Shown here piece after piece: positions 31,478 through 41,306 of a stretch of DNA of 64,000 bases. The position numbers and the translations under genes are program-made. The notes under the pieces are model-generated. The model had not been told where the DNA came from and ran no database searches. It was given only the letters and a program-made list of their open reading frames with translations. Location: assembly GCA_956465555.1 (NCBI GenBank), contig OY101118.1, positions 2,315,751 through 2,379,750 on the forward strand, written 5' to 3'. The number at the start of each line of letters is the position of its first letter. The first letter of the stretch is position 1. The stretch is from Nitzschia sp. pyKryTriq1 (Eukaryota; Bacillariophyta; Bacillariophyceae; Bacillariales; Bacillariaceae).

Positions 31478-32428
31478 TTATTCTTGGGGAGTGTACTTCC
31501 CTATGGCATCCGCGCCGGGGTGCGGAAGTGCAACAGAGTCGGAGGGTGCCAAAGTCAGTGCAACGGCAAAGCCAATGTCCCATGCTTTCTTCATTTGACC
31601 ATCGGGGCCACCAGTCTCGCCAACCAGTGGTATTGGTGGGGGTAGCGCTGTTGGAACCTGAATATTGTGCTGTGTTTCTGGGGGGAGAGTTGTCATCAGG
31701 AAGAATGGCATCCCTTCAAAAACAGCTATCGAGTCCGTAGATACAAGTCTTTCGGTTATATGAGAGCACGGCCTTACACTCGGTGGCATAATGAAACCAT
31801 CGTTTGGCGTGGCATCGTTTGGCGTGGAAACAAGCGGAGGCGTAGAAGGAGCACTCCTCTGATACATGGATTCTGAAGAGATAACAGTTGGAAGGCCATG
31901 CATCGGTTTGGTGACTTCCAACTCTTGAGACGCCGATTTCCCCATGGGCGGCGACACAGAATTCGTTCTTGTGTCAGCTCCTTGCACGTCCCGTAGCTTT
32001 TCTTGACCTCTTGGTTTGTATCCAACCGGCTTCATTTGACGGCAAAGCTGGCTACAACCTCGCCTTAGATTTTCATGATAGCGTAGACCCTTGATGTTCC
32101 CCACTGTGGCGCGCTCAAAGCCGTAGAGGCTGAGCTGCCTTTGGAAACTCTTGTACCGTGTTTGGTTAAAGTACTTTGGGACGATTTCCTTCGTAAATCG
32201 TTCCTTGTTGTGGACGGTGAAACCGTTTCCTTCGTTGTTCCACGAAACGACGTCCGCAAAGCCCTTTTCCTCGGCATCTTCTAACATCCCGTAGACTTTG
32301 CAGGGAAAAGGCTGGCGGACCTCTCGTGTCTTGTTATTGGCACGGCAGTCCTTGGAATCCGGTGGGGTTTCTTGTTGCTCGGTTTCTTCAGCCATCGTCG
32401 CTGGTTTTAATGATTTTTCTTCACCCAT
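31478..32428 (-). CDS. Heat shock factor-type transcription factor (HSF copy A)
   Basis: 316 residues, intronless. The HSF DNA-binding domain spans about 39-131: FPCKVYGMLEDAEEKGFADVVSWNNEGNGFTVHNKERFTKEIVPKYFNQTRYKSFQRQLSLYGFER, including the recognition helix KSFQRQLSLYGF. The region after it is Pro/Ser-rich with no obvious HR-A/B heptad coiled coil, typical of many diatom HSFs. The C-terminus has hydrophobic/aromatic stretches (AVFEGMPFFLMT, KKAWDIGFAVAL) that could be activation segments. HSF genes are the largest transcription-factor family in diatoms, so a heat-stress role cannot be assumed. A second ATG at codon 12 is an alternative start. Confidence 0.93.
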   Translation of the reverse strand: MGEEKSLKPATMAEETEQQETPPDSKDCRANNKTREVRQPFPCKVYGMLEDAEEKGFADVVSWNNEGNGFTVHNKERFTKEIVPKYFNQTRYKSFQRQLSLYGFERATVGNIKGLRYHENLRRGCSQLCRQMKPVGYKPRGQEKLRDVQGADTRTNSVSPPMGKSASQELEVTKPMHGLPTVISSESMYQRSAPSTPPLVSTPNDATPNDGFIMPPSVRPCSHITERLVSTDSIAVFEGMPFFLMTTLPPETQHNIQVPTALPPPIPLVGETGGPDGQMKKAWDIGFAVALTLAPSDSVALPHPGADAIGKYTPQE

Positions 32429-33000
32429 ATTGTCTTGATCTAATACTCGTAAGTATCGTGAGAATATAATGATGTTGTGATGGGTGGGTGGGTGGATGGA
32501 TGATGGGAACGAAAAAGGATTCCGTTGGAAGGCGCCGATGATGGAGAACTGGGGATGATGGGCGCGATGGCTCTACTGTACGTTACGAAGTACCAGTACT
32601 GTACCGGTTACCGACCGTAGTACAGTACGGCAGGTCTACGATAACGTACGAGAACGGCAGGCACTGAAGCTACAGTAGCAAAGACACGAAACATGATTTT
32701 ATTTTTTCACCGACCAGATGGAAAACATCTGTTGGCCATTCTTTGTTCAGGCCTTTGGTTGGAGTTGGCCAGCTGGATGGCAACTTCCGTCTGTTCGGCG
32801 GAAGAATTTGGGGCAATAATAACCAGCTTCAGGCACTTGGATATATATCCACGAGCAGCTGCTTCTTCTTTTCGAGTTTTTCGTTTAGTAAATAGTTCTC
32901 TATGATGGGAACACAACTGTCTGAGGCTTAATCAAAAAAATCGAGACGTACGCACTAAAATGATTCCTCGATTCTCAGCAGATGCATCTGGCGTCCTCGT

Positions 33001-33028
33001 CCGTCCGTCCGTCCGTCCGTCCGTCCGT
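33001..33028 (+). repeat. (CCGT)7 microsatellite
   Basis: Seven exact CCGT units; the unit also begins at a degenerate TCGT just before. Confidence 0.9.
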
Positions 33029-33226
33029 GTCGACCAGTCACCAGAACCACCAGTCGAAACGACCTGCTGTCGGTTGCCAGTTGCCATGCAGTGCTAGTGG
33101 AGGAGTCGTCATAGACTAGATATTTAGCTCATAAGAAAAAGATTTAGACATACAAAATAGAGAGTATTCCTTGTAAAGGCGAAGAATTTAGCCACTACTC
33201 TTTCTTGGGAGAAAAAATTATTGCTC

Positions 33227-33893
33227 AGGCCTACCCTTACGCGCTGATCTGCCCCTGCCCCATTCGGCCCGACAACGGGGCAGAATGACGTTTTTTTCAC
33301 GGGGCTTACCGTCATTCTCCCCCGACCTTCGTAAATCTCTTCTCGTCCAATGAAAACACAGTCTGCTGGAGGGAGTCGTTAACCGTCATGTAACGCACAA
33401 AGAATAAAATAGCGGGTTCATAGAGGGTACCACTCATGGAACTGTGTTGTTTCTCACGCTACTTGCTACAGTAGCTTGTTGCAGCTTTATTATTTCTACC
33501 GGGCAGTTTGAAAAGCAACACCTCCGCTCCGACCAACAACAACAAACATACCTGTTGAAAGGTTGGCACCCATGATGAGATACGAAGTAGTAAGAAGTAA
33601 AGCGAGTAAACAAGTAAAACAAACAGAGCAAACAATGGCCCAAGGCAACGTCGCATTTCTGTTGAAATTGACCCGGCGGGAAATACGATTCAACCGGCGG
33701 GAAATACGATACACATGTTGGCCGAGCTAAAAATCTCCCAGAATGACGTCCGGGCTCGTTCTGTGGGAGGGCCTCTCACAGAATGAGAAATCCTCATTCT
33801 GTGAGAAATCCGTGTCGCACCATAAGTAGCGTGACAAAAAATGACGTCAGCGATGAATGGGGCAGGGGCAGATCGGCGCGTAAGGGTCGGCCT
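33227..33893. mobile_element. Putative non-autonomous TIR DNA element (MITE-like), 667 bp
   Basis: A 39-bp terminal inverted repeat: 33227-33265 (AGGCCTACCCTTACGCGC...) matches the reverse complement of 33855-33893 with only two mismatches. Inside lie a perfect 14-bp hairpin (33774-33806) and a near-exact direct repeat of AACCGGCGGGAAATACGAT at about 33671-33709. No transposase frame is present, and I cannot see a convincing target-site duplication. The boundaries are those of the inverted repeat. Confidence 0.55.
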
Positions 33894-35156
33894 CATGACG
33901 ATGATAATCCAAGATTCCAGCAAGTAGTCTACTGGTACCACTGTACCGGTACTACCGGTACTACCGGTACTGTACTTGTGACGAGGACGACTCATTTTCC
34001 CCCCACGCGCCGCCCATCGCTTTGTTCTTGTTGCTACCGGTACAGTACGAGTACCGGTACGGTACTGTGCAGTAGACCAGTACAGGTACTTGTAAACGTA
34101 CCGGTAGTCTACAGTACACGCGAAGACTTACAGTACGGTAATATCTGACACAGGTATCTGTACCTGGTATGTACGTACAAGTACCGTACCAGTACTGGTA
34201 CTGTACTCGTACGGTACACATCATAGCGAATTGAGATTTCTCCGACACGCTTCCAGTGCACAGAAACGCACGTGTGTTGTTCCCCCGGACGACGTGGGAT
34301 TGCTACGTCGCCACCAGAACGGCCGGCGGAACCCTGCGAATGGCAATTCGCTGGTGGCTCTAAAATATTTCCACTTCTAACGATACAGTTCTGGTACAGT
34401 TCTGGATAGACGCAGTCATACCGGTACCTGGTACGGTGTACTGGTACCTGGTATTAATACATAGCGGTACCTGCTGGCAGTCGGGGACTGACATCATAGC
34501 GTAAAAGTGTCGTATACCCAGATACATACCGGTAGATAGCAGAAGAGCAGAGAAGCCATTATTTGATTGAATCGCCGATGCTGTATTTAGTTGGCGGCAG
34601 TGCTGGTAGTACCGGTACTACTAGTCTCCTTGTAGACCCCGCAGAAAATAATAATCGATGATTTCTCCAAGCAGGCTACAGGTACTGTATCATACCGGTA
34701 CGTAACAGTACTGTTTGTGATGCCTACTTGAATCGGTAGATGTCGTGGTGCGGTGCGATGGTCGCCGAAACAACACACTTATACGACGAAAAGATAGTTT
34801 CAGTCCAGAATTGAAGAACGCGAGAATAGTGGGAAGTTTGTTTCTCCGATGACGAATCTTCGATCTTTGTTCGATCCGATGCTTCTAGCTCTAGAGTAGA
34901 GGAATCTAGTAGTAGTTGAGCAACCACCAGGGATGGAAGGCAACTGTCTTCTGAAGCAAGAAGGTCAAGGTGAGAACATGGGGATGCTTTTGAAACCTCA
35001 TGAAGGATGAAGTTTGCTGAGCTTGAGATAAACGAAGAAGTAGCAATCCTTCTTGGACCTTGAGGGGGTTCAAGATAATAGTAGTCCTGTGTAACTTTTG
35101 TTCGCTATGTACTTTTATTTTTGTGCGTCTAGAGCGCTTTCAGCTTATGCAGTATT

Positions 35157-36175
35157 TTAAAGAGTGGCCTCGTTTTCCGAGACAAAAGACCAGCATGAGT
35201 CTGGAGGCATTGAAAGTGCATGCTCAAAACCCCGTTGCCATGCCTCGAACATTTCTTTGCTGCTGAATTCAGAGAGCTTTTCTCCGCATGAAACCTGCCG
35301 AGGAGCTAGACATGCCGAAAACATCGTGTTGGGCATGAACGAAACGTCGTCCTTTTCGATCATTTGTACTTCATATCCCAGCATTGGTTCCAGCACAGGG
35401 AAGTCTATCCCATCGAAGAGACCGATGTCGTCCAGGCCTTGTTTTAGTTCGGAGAGTGGCGTAGGATCCTCAATTGTCATGGAAACCATGTCTTTTTCGC
35501 TTGCCACGGGGGACACGATCGGTCTCTTTTCGACGGAAGAAGTGTTTGTGAAAGAGATCGTTGTTTGCTCGTGAAATGATAGGGCGGGGATGTTTTCCGA
35601 TTTACTGCGAAAACTGGAGTCAGTTGAACAAACAGTAGTACCGGTACCTGATGACGACGACTCGTCGGCTTGAGACAAGAAATCATTCTGCTTGATTTTT
35701 TTCACTTGTTTGATTTGTTGCAACGCTTTCGATTTAATTCCGATGTACTTGATCTCATTGACGAGGTCATAATCTCCACGCACAAAGTTGCAATGATATC
35801 GGCTACCTTTGTTATGGCCCGTCAGAACGCGGTCGAATCCATACAGGCACAATTGGCGCTAATAATTTGCAAATGTGCAAAAAGATCGTCAGTTAGGTGA
35901 TGGCTCCACATTCCACATTCGTTTTAGAGTGAATGTTAGCAAATCCCTCTATCACTTACCTGAAACGACTTATATCGTGTCTGTTTGAAGTATTTGGGAA
36001 CGATCTGCTTCGTGAAAGTGGTAGAATCATGAACTTTAAATGACTTGCCGTTGGAATTCCATGAAACGATGTGTCTGAAGCCTTTCTCGTCCGAATCTTT
36101 CAGCATTTGAAAAAGCTTGAAAGGAAACGGCAACTTGCCACTGGCGTCGATTGTTTCGTGCTCTGTTGAACTCAT
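35157..36175 (-). CDS. Heat shock factor-type transcription factor (HSF copy B)
   Basis: Exon 1 is 36175-35960 and exon 2 is 35858-35157; the 101-bp intron (CAG/GTAAGT to TATTAG) gives 305 residues. The start is MSSTEHETID. The HSF domain spans about 15-110: LPFPFKLFQMLKDSDEKGFRHIVSWNSNGKSFKVHDSTTFTKQIVPKYFKQTRYKSFQ|RQLCLYGFDR, with the intron cutting the recognition helix. A basic patch (KALQQIKQVKKIKQ) follows. The remainder is Ser/Glu-rich and ends with an aromatic/acidic segment (FEAWQRGFEHALSM). That end resembles copy A's KKAWDIGFAVAL, suggesting a shared origin. Residues 143-147 (GTGTT) are encoded by a TACCGGTAC palindrome. Confidence 0.92.
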
Positions 36176-36765
36176 GCTTGAAGAATTGAAAAGGTTGAGC
36201 GTTGAGATCAAGATTTTGGAATGATCGGGCAAAAATTGTGGGCCGTCGTTGTTGCTCGTAAATGTGTTTTGGGCCCCTCCTGCATGCCTCGTGTGATTAT
36301 TATTTTTGCGCGTGGGAGGGCTTTGAGAAAGGTCGCGAATTTCCGAAGTCGGCAAGTAGAAATCACGGGCCCAAGAGATAAACTTCCTTTCCAACAATAT
36401 ATGCCCTGCCGTTCTGCAGTTGGAAGTTTCAAGTCATCAAAACATATTTCATTATTGCATTTGCCGCTTAGCCAATGGGAGGCCTTCTCGCTTCCGTCGG
36501 GCTCGTGGGAAGTATTTGCAAGCTGTGTCAGAATGAAAGTCCTTTTTGCCCTATGTACCGGTACCAGTACAGTACATGCATGCCCAGTTGGGTACCGATC
36601 ATGCCCATGCCACGAGCGTTCAACAGTGGGTCATTCCCGAAACTGTCGACTGGGTCAACTGTCGACTGTCGACTGTCGACTGTACTTACCGGTATGAGTA
36701 CCTGCGCATGTTGAAATCTCCGTAGTCTGTACTTTATTTTACTTACAGGTACACATGCAGTGGGA
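36176..36765. other. Upstream of HSF copy B; palindromes and GTCGACT repeat
   Basis: Holds three exact GTCGACT units at 36661-36681 plus two degenerate ones just before. GTACCGGTACCAGTACAGTAC occurs near 36556-36576. No gene. Confidence 0.5.
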
Positions 36766-37203
36766 TCATACAGTTGTTTCGAAAAAGGGGGGGAAATAGG
36801 CTGGCGCGGTACAGAAGATGACGATTGTGCGGTGGGAGGATGGGAGAGAGGAAAGACAAGATAATGCTACGCATAACAATAACATTTGACATCTAAAAAT
36901 AACATTTGACATCATAGGATGGTGGACGAGGAAGTAGAGGAGAACACCAGATCCGCCATTCTGGAGATTCTGCGCCTCAGATGTACCGTCCGATTGAATC
37001 GCAGACTCATCCGATTGGATCTCCATTTGGGACTGTTTCTGTACATCACGAATCCAATTCACAACATTCTCCCTCTGTGCTTCGATCGGGTTGTCGACTT
37101 CCCACACAATTTTGTCCCACTGTTCGTAAATTCGCAAATTCCCGTTTCTCACTCTTTCTGAAAACTTGGTGAACAGCTTCTGGGAAGTGTTCTTGGTCAT
37201 CAT
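36766..37203 (-). CDS. Hypothetical small protein (start uncertain)
   Basis: 145 codons from MMTKNTSQKLFTKFSERVRNG. The first 90 residues are amphipathic helix (RIYEQWDKIVWEVDNPIEAQRENVVNWIRDVQKQ) and look protein-like. The C-terminal part is hydrophobic (VLLYFLVHH, MLLLCVALSCL) and could be real or read-through. A splice-like junction (CAG/GTAGGT near 37265, short 42-nt gap) suggests an upstream exon, but the frames do not join to an ATG. No family recognised. Confidence 0.35.
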   Translation of the reverse strand: MMTKNTSQKLFTKFSERVRNGNLRIYEQWDKIVWEVDNPIEAQRENVVNWIRDVQKQSQMEIQSDESAIQSDGTSEAQNLQNGGSGVLLYFLVHHPMMSNVIFRCQMLLLCVALSCLSSLPSSHRTIVIFCTAPAYFPPFFETTV

Positions 37204-38143
37204 GTCGCTTTGGTTCTCCTCCGATCTGACCAAAGATGGATAGAGAATCAAGTTTTTGACCTACCTGCACACCAGATGGACCTTTCCAGTACTCGAGTTG
37301 ACGATTGAATCTCATGGTCAAGAGCATCAAAACAACACGGAAGTTGCGTGCGCAATATGTGCGTCGTCCGATCCCACGATATTTGCTGGTGTGTAGAAGC
37401 TGGTACGATTTTATACGATGAAAAAATGCCCCCAAAGTCAACGGACAGACGGTACGTAGAATCCACGGAGCGGCAAGGAAAATTTGCGCCAGTTGTATGC
37501 CGGTACTGTACACGTACCAGTACCGGTGCGGAAAACGCACGAGTATGGTACAGTACCCGCCGGTACCATACAATTTTCAGTATTCCTTTTGAACTTTATA
37601 TTGTATACATGAATGAATACATACATATTGACTTGTTGTTGTGCCAGCGCGCGCCGCTCTTTCCCAAAACAAGCCAAAACCTTGCCAAAACTGGCTCTTC
37701 ATTTTTCAGGCCGTCGCATGCATGGCCCTTTTTACAGCGGGAACCGTAGGAAGCCCTACGAAAGGATATCGACGCTCATCCTACGCATTCTTCATTACGA
37801 GCAGTACTGTTGCCACAGCGACATGATGCTGGTACAAAAAGCCACTACCAATTGAAAGGTATGTTGGAGATGTTGTTGTTGTACTGAACTTGTCGTACGT
37901 TGCTTTGGCAGTACCGGTATCATCTGAACGATGACAATGATCGTATTGGAAATATTATCGACACTATGACCACTTCAGCGGCGTCCACTTCGTTTATGCT
38001 TTTCTCCGCGGCAGAACTTGCTAACATTTAAAAGAATACCGCAATGGCACTGGCAACTACGTCCTCCGCTAATGTTTGCCTCACTTAACTTTATTCCAAT
38101 ATGAAACAGCTTAAACCCGATAGGTTCAGATTCATCTTCCAAA
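37204..38143. promoter_or_regulatory. Divergent intergenic, 940 bp
   Basis: Between the small minus-strand frame and the HMG gene. It has a palindrome field at 37497-37570 and one TACCGGTA at about 37911. The HMG promoter should lie at its right end; no gene is supported. Confidence 0.4.
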
Positions 38144-39133
38144 ATGGCCAAGAAACCAGCCCGAGATCCCGGCGCTCCTAAGCGCAACATGAGTGCTTAC
38201 CTTCTCTACCAAAATGCGATGCGGGAGCAGTTCAAAGCCTTGAACCCCGGCATGACATTTGGTCAGTTGGCCAAGTACACTTCCGCAATGTACTCGGAGC
38301 TCCCACCATCCGAGAAAGAAGCGTGGGTGGCACGGGCGGAAGCTGACAAAGCTCGCTACCTTCACGAGTTGGCTTCGTACATTCCACCTCCGGGATACGA
38401 TCCCAAGGGTGACGCCATTGTTTCGCCCATCAACACCAAGTCTGGCCGAAAGGGTAAGCCCGAAAAGGATGTGAACGCACCTAAGCGAAACATGAGCGCC
38501 TATCTGCTTTACCAGAATGCCATGCGGGAGCAATTCAAACGGGAGAATCCTGGCATGACCTTTGGTCAGCTGGCGAAGTACACGTCGCACATGTACAAGA
38601 ACTTGACTCCTGAGGAAAAGGCAACTTGGGAAGCCCGTGCCGCCCAAGACAAGGGTCGCTATGACCAAGAGATCTCCAACTACGTGCCTCCTCCGGGACA
38701 TGATGCGCGTGGTGTGTTGATTGAAGATCATCGCCCCCGTAAGCGAAACAAGCGAGGCCCCAAGGACCCTGCGGCTCCCAAGCGGGCAAGTGGAGCTTAC
38801 GTTTTCTTCACCAATGAAATGCGTCCCAAGGTCCTCCAAGAGTATCCCGGCATCAAGTTTGTGGAGCTCGGAAAGGTCCTTGGTGAACGCTGGCGTGCAC
38901 TCACCCCGCAGCAAAAGAAGCGTTTTGAAGAAATGGCCGCCGAAGACAAGATCCGCTTTCAGTTGGAAATGCAGCAGTACACTGCCAATCAAGCTGCGGC
39001 GGCTCCTCCTCTTCCTCAGCCGGAATCTTCTCAACCTTCCTATCATTACCCAGACCCTACTCAGGCAGACGCATATGCCGCTGCCTACGCTCAGCACGAT
39101 CCGTATGCGCAGCATCACTATCAGGCTGCCTAA
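38144..39133 (+). CDS. Triple HMG-box chromatin protein
   Basis: 329 residues, intronless, nuclear. Three HMG-box domains occupy about 9-79, 110-180 and 209-279. Boxes 1 and 2 are near-identical (APKRNMSAYLLYQNAMREQF and PGMTFGQLAKYTS in both) and are separated by a PPPGYDPKGD / PPPGHDARG spacer that is itself duplicated. Box 3 (APKRASGAYVFFTNEMRPKVL) is the canonical HMGB/NHP6 form. A Lys/Arg-rich linker (RPRKRNKRGPK) lies before box 3. The C-terminal tail is Pro/Gln/Tyr/Ala-rich (QADAYAAAYAQHDPYAQHH). HMGB proteins bend DNA without sequence specificity and assist chromatin remodelling. Strong codon bias suggests high expression. Confidence 0.95.
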   Translation: MAKKPARDPGAPKRNMSAYLLYQNAMREQFKALNPGMTFGQLAKYTSAMYSELPPSEKEAWVARAEADKARYLHELASYIPPPGYDPKGDAIVSPINTKSGRKGKPEKDVNAPKRNMSAYLLYQNAMREQFKRENPGMTFGQLAKYTSHMYKNLTPEEKATWEARAAQDKGRYDQEISNYVPPPGHDARGVLIEDHRPRKRNKRGPKDPAAPKRASGAYVFFTNEMRPKVLQEYPGIKFVELGKVLGERWRALTPQQKKRFEEMAAEDKIRFQLEMQQYTANQAAAAPPLPQPESSQPSYHYPDPTQADAYAAAYAQHDPYAQHHYQAA

Positions 39134-40491
39134 GTTGGGGCTTCCTCTGGGGATGTCTGTCGTCGAGTGGGGGGAGGTTCTGTGAGAAAGTGAACCTCAT
39201 TGAGAAAGCTCGCGACTTGCAACGTTACTCTACTCAATACTACCTTCTAGCATGTAATTAGGAACTAAAACCAGTGTGTTACTTTGTTTGCTTGCGATAT
39301 GGAAGTATGACAGACCGGTTAGGTGGCAGCAGTGTTCTACCGGTACTCGATATTGCCAGTAACAGCGCAGTTCCTACCGGTAGCGTTTCACTCTGTGAAA
39401 TACAACTGTTGGGAGCGACATAATTTCCACTATCACTATTGAGTACAAGTAGTACTCCGGTCACTATAGCTCCTCTTGGTATTACAGTAGAGACGGTGAG
39501 AGGTCGTAAAGCAATGGCTTCCTGCTCGTCCTTGTCAACTAGGTTATCGTAGTAACTCATGGCTAAAGAGATGGCTTTGAATCGTAGTATCGTAGTATGC
39601 TAGATGCTAGTAGGGATGTCAACTACCTGGTTGGTTGATATCTGAGCTTGTCCTCATCTGACTTGCTTCGACTTATCTCTCGATCAGTCTCATCGGCTCT
39701 CACCGATGACCGTTGAGCTGTACGAACACCCAAGATGTGCATCGGTTGCCGCCCGGCTCGTGTAGACTGATCGGACTCATCATGGACTTGGCTAGTCCTT
39801 CTGCTCTCACATTACCTCCCCTTTGCTTTCCTAGAGGGATCAGCTCCAAGAAGTACTAAGTACCGCTTGCCCTGACCTACAGATGGGCGGCTATTGGGCC
39901 TTGGTCACGAAACGTGTGTTACTTTTCCCCATCCGGGCTCTTCTCGCGCGGGGAGAGACGTACGTGGTCTCCTAGACAGCCACGCACGCCTTGACCTCCT
40001 CGGACTGAAAGTACTCCTTGCCTGCGTTTTCAGCGTTCACTCCGACCGTGTCGTAATCCCTTCCAGTCTAGGTCTGTCAGCCGAGTCAGCCCAGTCCGGG
40101 AACATCTGAGGCTAAGGGTGGGGCCAATGGTCACGTTCACCACTCACCAACATTTCTGAAAGAAAGAAGGAACCAACGATATCAAAACATGTTAGCGATT
40201 ATATTGTACAAACCACCTCCCTGCCAACCGCTTACCGTAATCTTGCACAGCAAGAACTCCAGAGAAAAAGTACCTTAATTAATTCTGAAGTTTTGTCTTA
40301 ACGCCAATCGGATCGCCCGCCTTCGAGGCCCCTATAGGGGCCTCGAAGGGGTTTTTTCGAGGCCCCCCGAGGCCCCTATAGGGGCCTCGAAGTCTTAAAA
40401 CACGGCCCTTCGAGGCCCCTACTTTCTTATCTCTGCTTAAAACAAATAGAGATAAGAGCAGATAAGAGCCTCCCTCCGACATTTGCAATTT
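39134..40491. other. Intergenic, 1.36 kb, with palindrome cluster; possible degenerate element
   Basis: The first part (39600-40140) has no coding frame and a texture unlike its surroundings, perhaps a degraded retroelement piece. The palindromes at 40322-40389 are listed separately. A 93-codon minus-strand frame at 39279-39560 spans TACCGGTA repeats and is not supported. Confidence 0.4.
40322..40389. repeat. Two perfect palindromes of one core (26 and 22 bp)
   Basis: 40322-40347 is a perfect 26-bp palindrome (arms TTCGAGGCCCCTA) and 40368-40389 is a perfect 22-bp palindrome of the same core (arms CGAGGCCCCTA). A half copy (TTCGAGGCCCCTA) follows at about 40410-40423. Each could extrude a stem-loop or bind a dimeric protein. 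Confidence 0.9.
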
Positions 40492-40827
40492 TTATTTCTT
40501 CCTTGCATCATTATCATTGTTCATCACCATCAACATCCGACTCGATATTTGTCGGGTTTGTCCTTGTTGTACATCCTCACTGGGCACCGCCGACTCCGAC
40601 AAGGAACTCCGCCTTCGTCGAATGCGAGATGTCCGGAAGGAATAAAAGACCGCCGACTTGCTTCGTTGAGACAGTTGATTGCGTTCCTCAATTGATAACA
40701 CTTGTCTCCCCCGAGACCTGCTCGTTTCGTCTCGGGGTGAAAAGCAGAACGAATTTGCTTGAATCTCTTCAGGGACATATACTTCCATGCCCATCCCGCT
40801 TAGCTGGGATATCCCAATCACGTGCAT
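40492..40827 (-). CDS. Hypothetical basic protein
   Basis: 111 residues from ATG 40827 (MHVIGISQLSGMGMEVYVPEEIQANSF). It is Ser/Arg-rich (FRTSRIRRRRSSLSES), suggesting a nuclear or phosphorylated protein. The frame stays open upstream, but that part only translates the palindrome field at 40858-40950, which probably lies in the promoter. No family recognised. Confidence 0.4.
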   Translation of the reverse strand: MHVIGISQLSGMGMEVYVPEEIQANSFCFSPRDETSRSRGRQVLSIEERNQLSQRSKSAVFYSFRTSRIRRRRSSLSESAVPSEDVQQGQTRQISSRMLMVMNNDNDARKK

Positions 40828-41306
40828 GTCAATCGTGAGTGAAATTCGGAGGAGGAGGTACGGTACCAGAGAGCCACTTGGAGGTACGGTACCAGGTACC
40901 GGTACCAGGTACCAGGTACTGTGGTACCGGTATGTACCAGGTACTTGTACGTAGCAGGGAGGCCAGAGTCGTCGTCGTCGTCGTCTCAGATCCCCTGAAA
41001 AAAATCGTTGTTCTGCGTTCTTCCCCCCGGTTTCAACCAATCAGCAAGTATTATACCGCCGGTAGAATGCATCTCAGCTGAGAACCGCCACGCACGTCCT
41101 CTTTTGGCACAGACAGCCGAGCGCAAAACGGAAGGAAACCAACCCCAGTCTGATCGCTGGACAGAAACACAAGAGAGGAAAACGAAAACCCACAATGCCG
41201 ATCAGATCACAATCTTCGTGCTTGGTCCTTCGTATCCCGACAAACAAACAAACAAAAAGCTTCTCAAATCAAACCTTTTTGAGTGGCAGCCATTGAAACA
41301 CAAAAA
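40828..41306. promoter_or_regulatory. Divergent intergenic with palindrome field
   Basis: A dense run of GGTACCAGGTACC/GGTACCGGTACC units at 40858-40950, a CGT run at 40972-40984 and (CAAA)n at about 41240-41254. It serves as the shared upstream region of two small divergent genes. Confidence 0.5.

Larger units (their letters stand above)
32429..35156. other. 2.7-kb repeat-rich gap between HSF genes
   Basis: Contains (CCGT)7 at 33001-33028, the inverted-repeat element at 33227-33893, and several TACCGGTA palindrome fields (32590-32620, 33930-34220, 34420-34460, 34600-34705). Short hydrophobic frames in the element (minus strand about 33434-33656) lack family features. No supported gene. Confidence 0.6.

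Noticed and set aside
38132-39118. 328-codon open frame antisense to the triple-HMG gene
   Set aside because: It mirrors the strongly biased codons of the HMG gene (AAG, CTC, GAG leave no antisense stops). Composition is Arg/Leu/His-rich with no domain.
39279-39560. 93-codon minus-strand frame MSYYDNLVDKDEQEA...
   Set aside because: It spans two TACCGGTA palindromes and has no recognisable feature; likely chance.
39600-40140. Possible solo LTR or retroelement remnant
   Set aside because: Texture differs from its surroundings, but I see no terminal repeat pair, primer-binding site or polyprotein motif.
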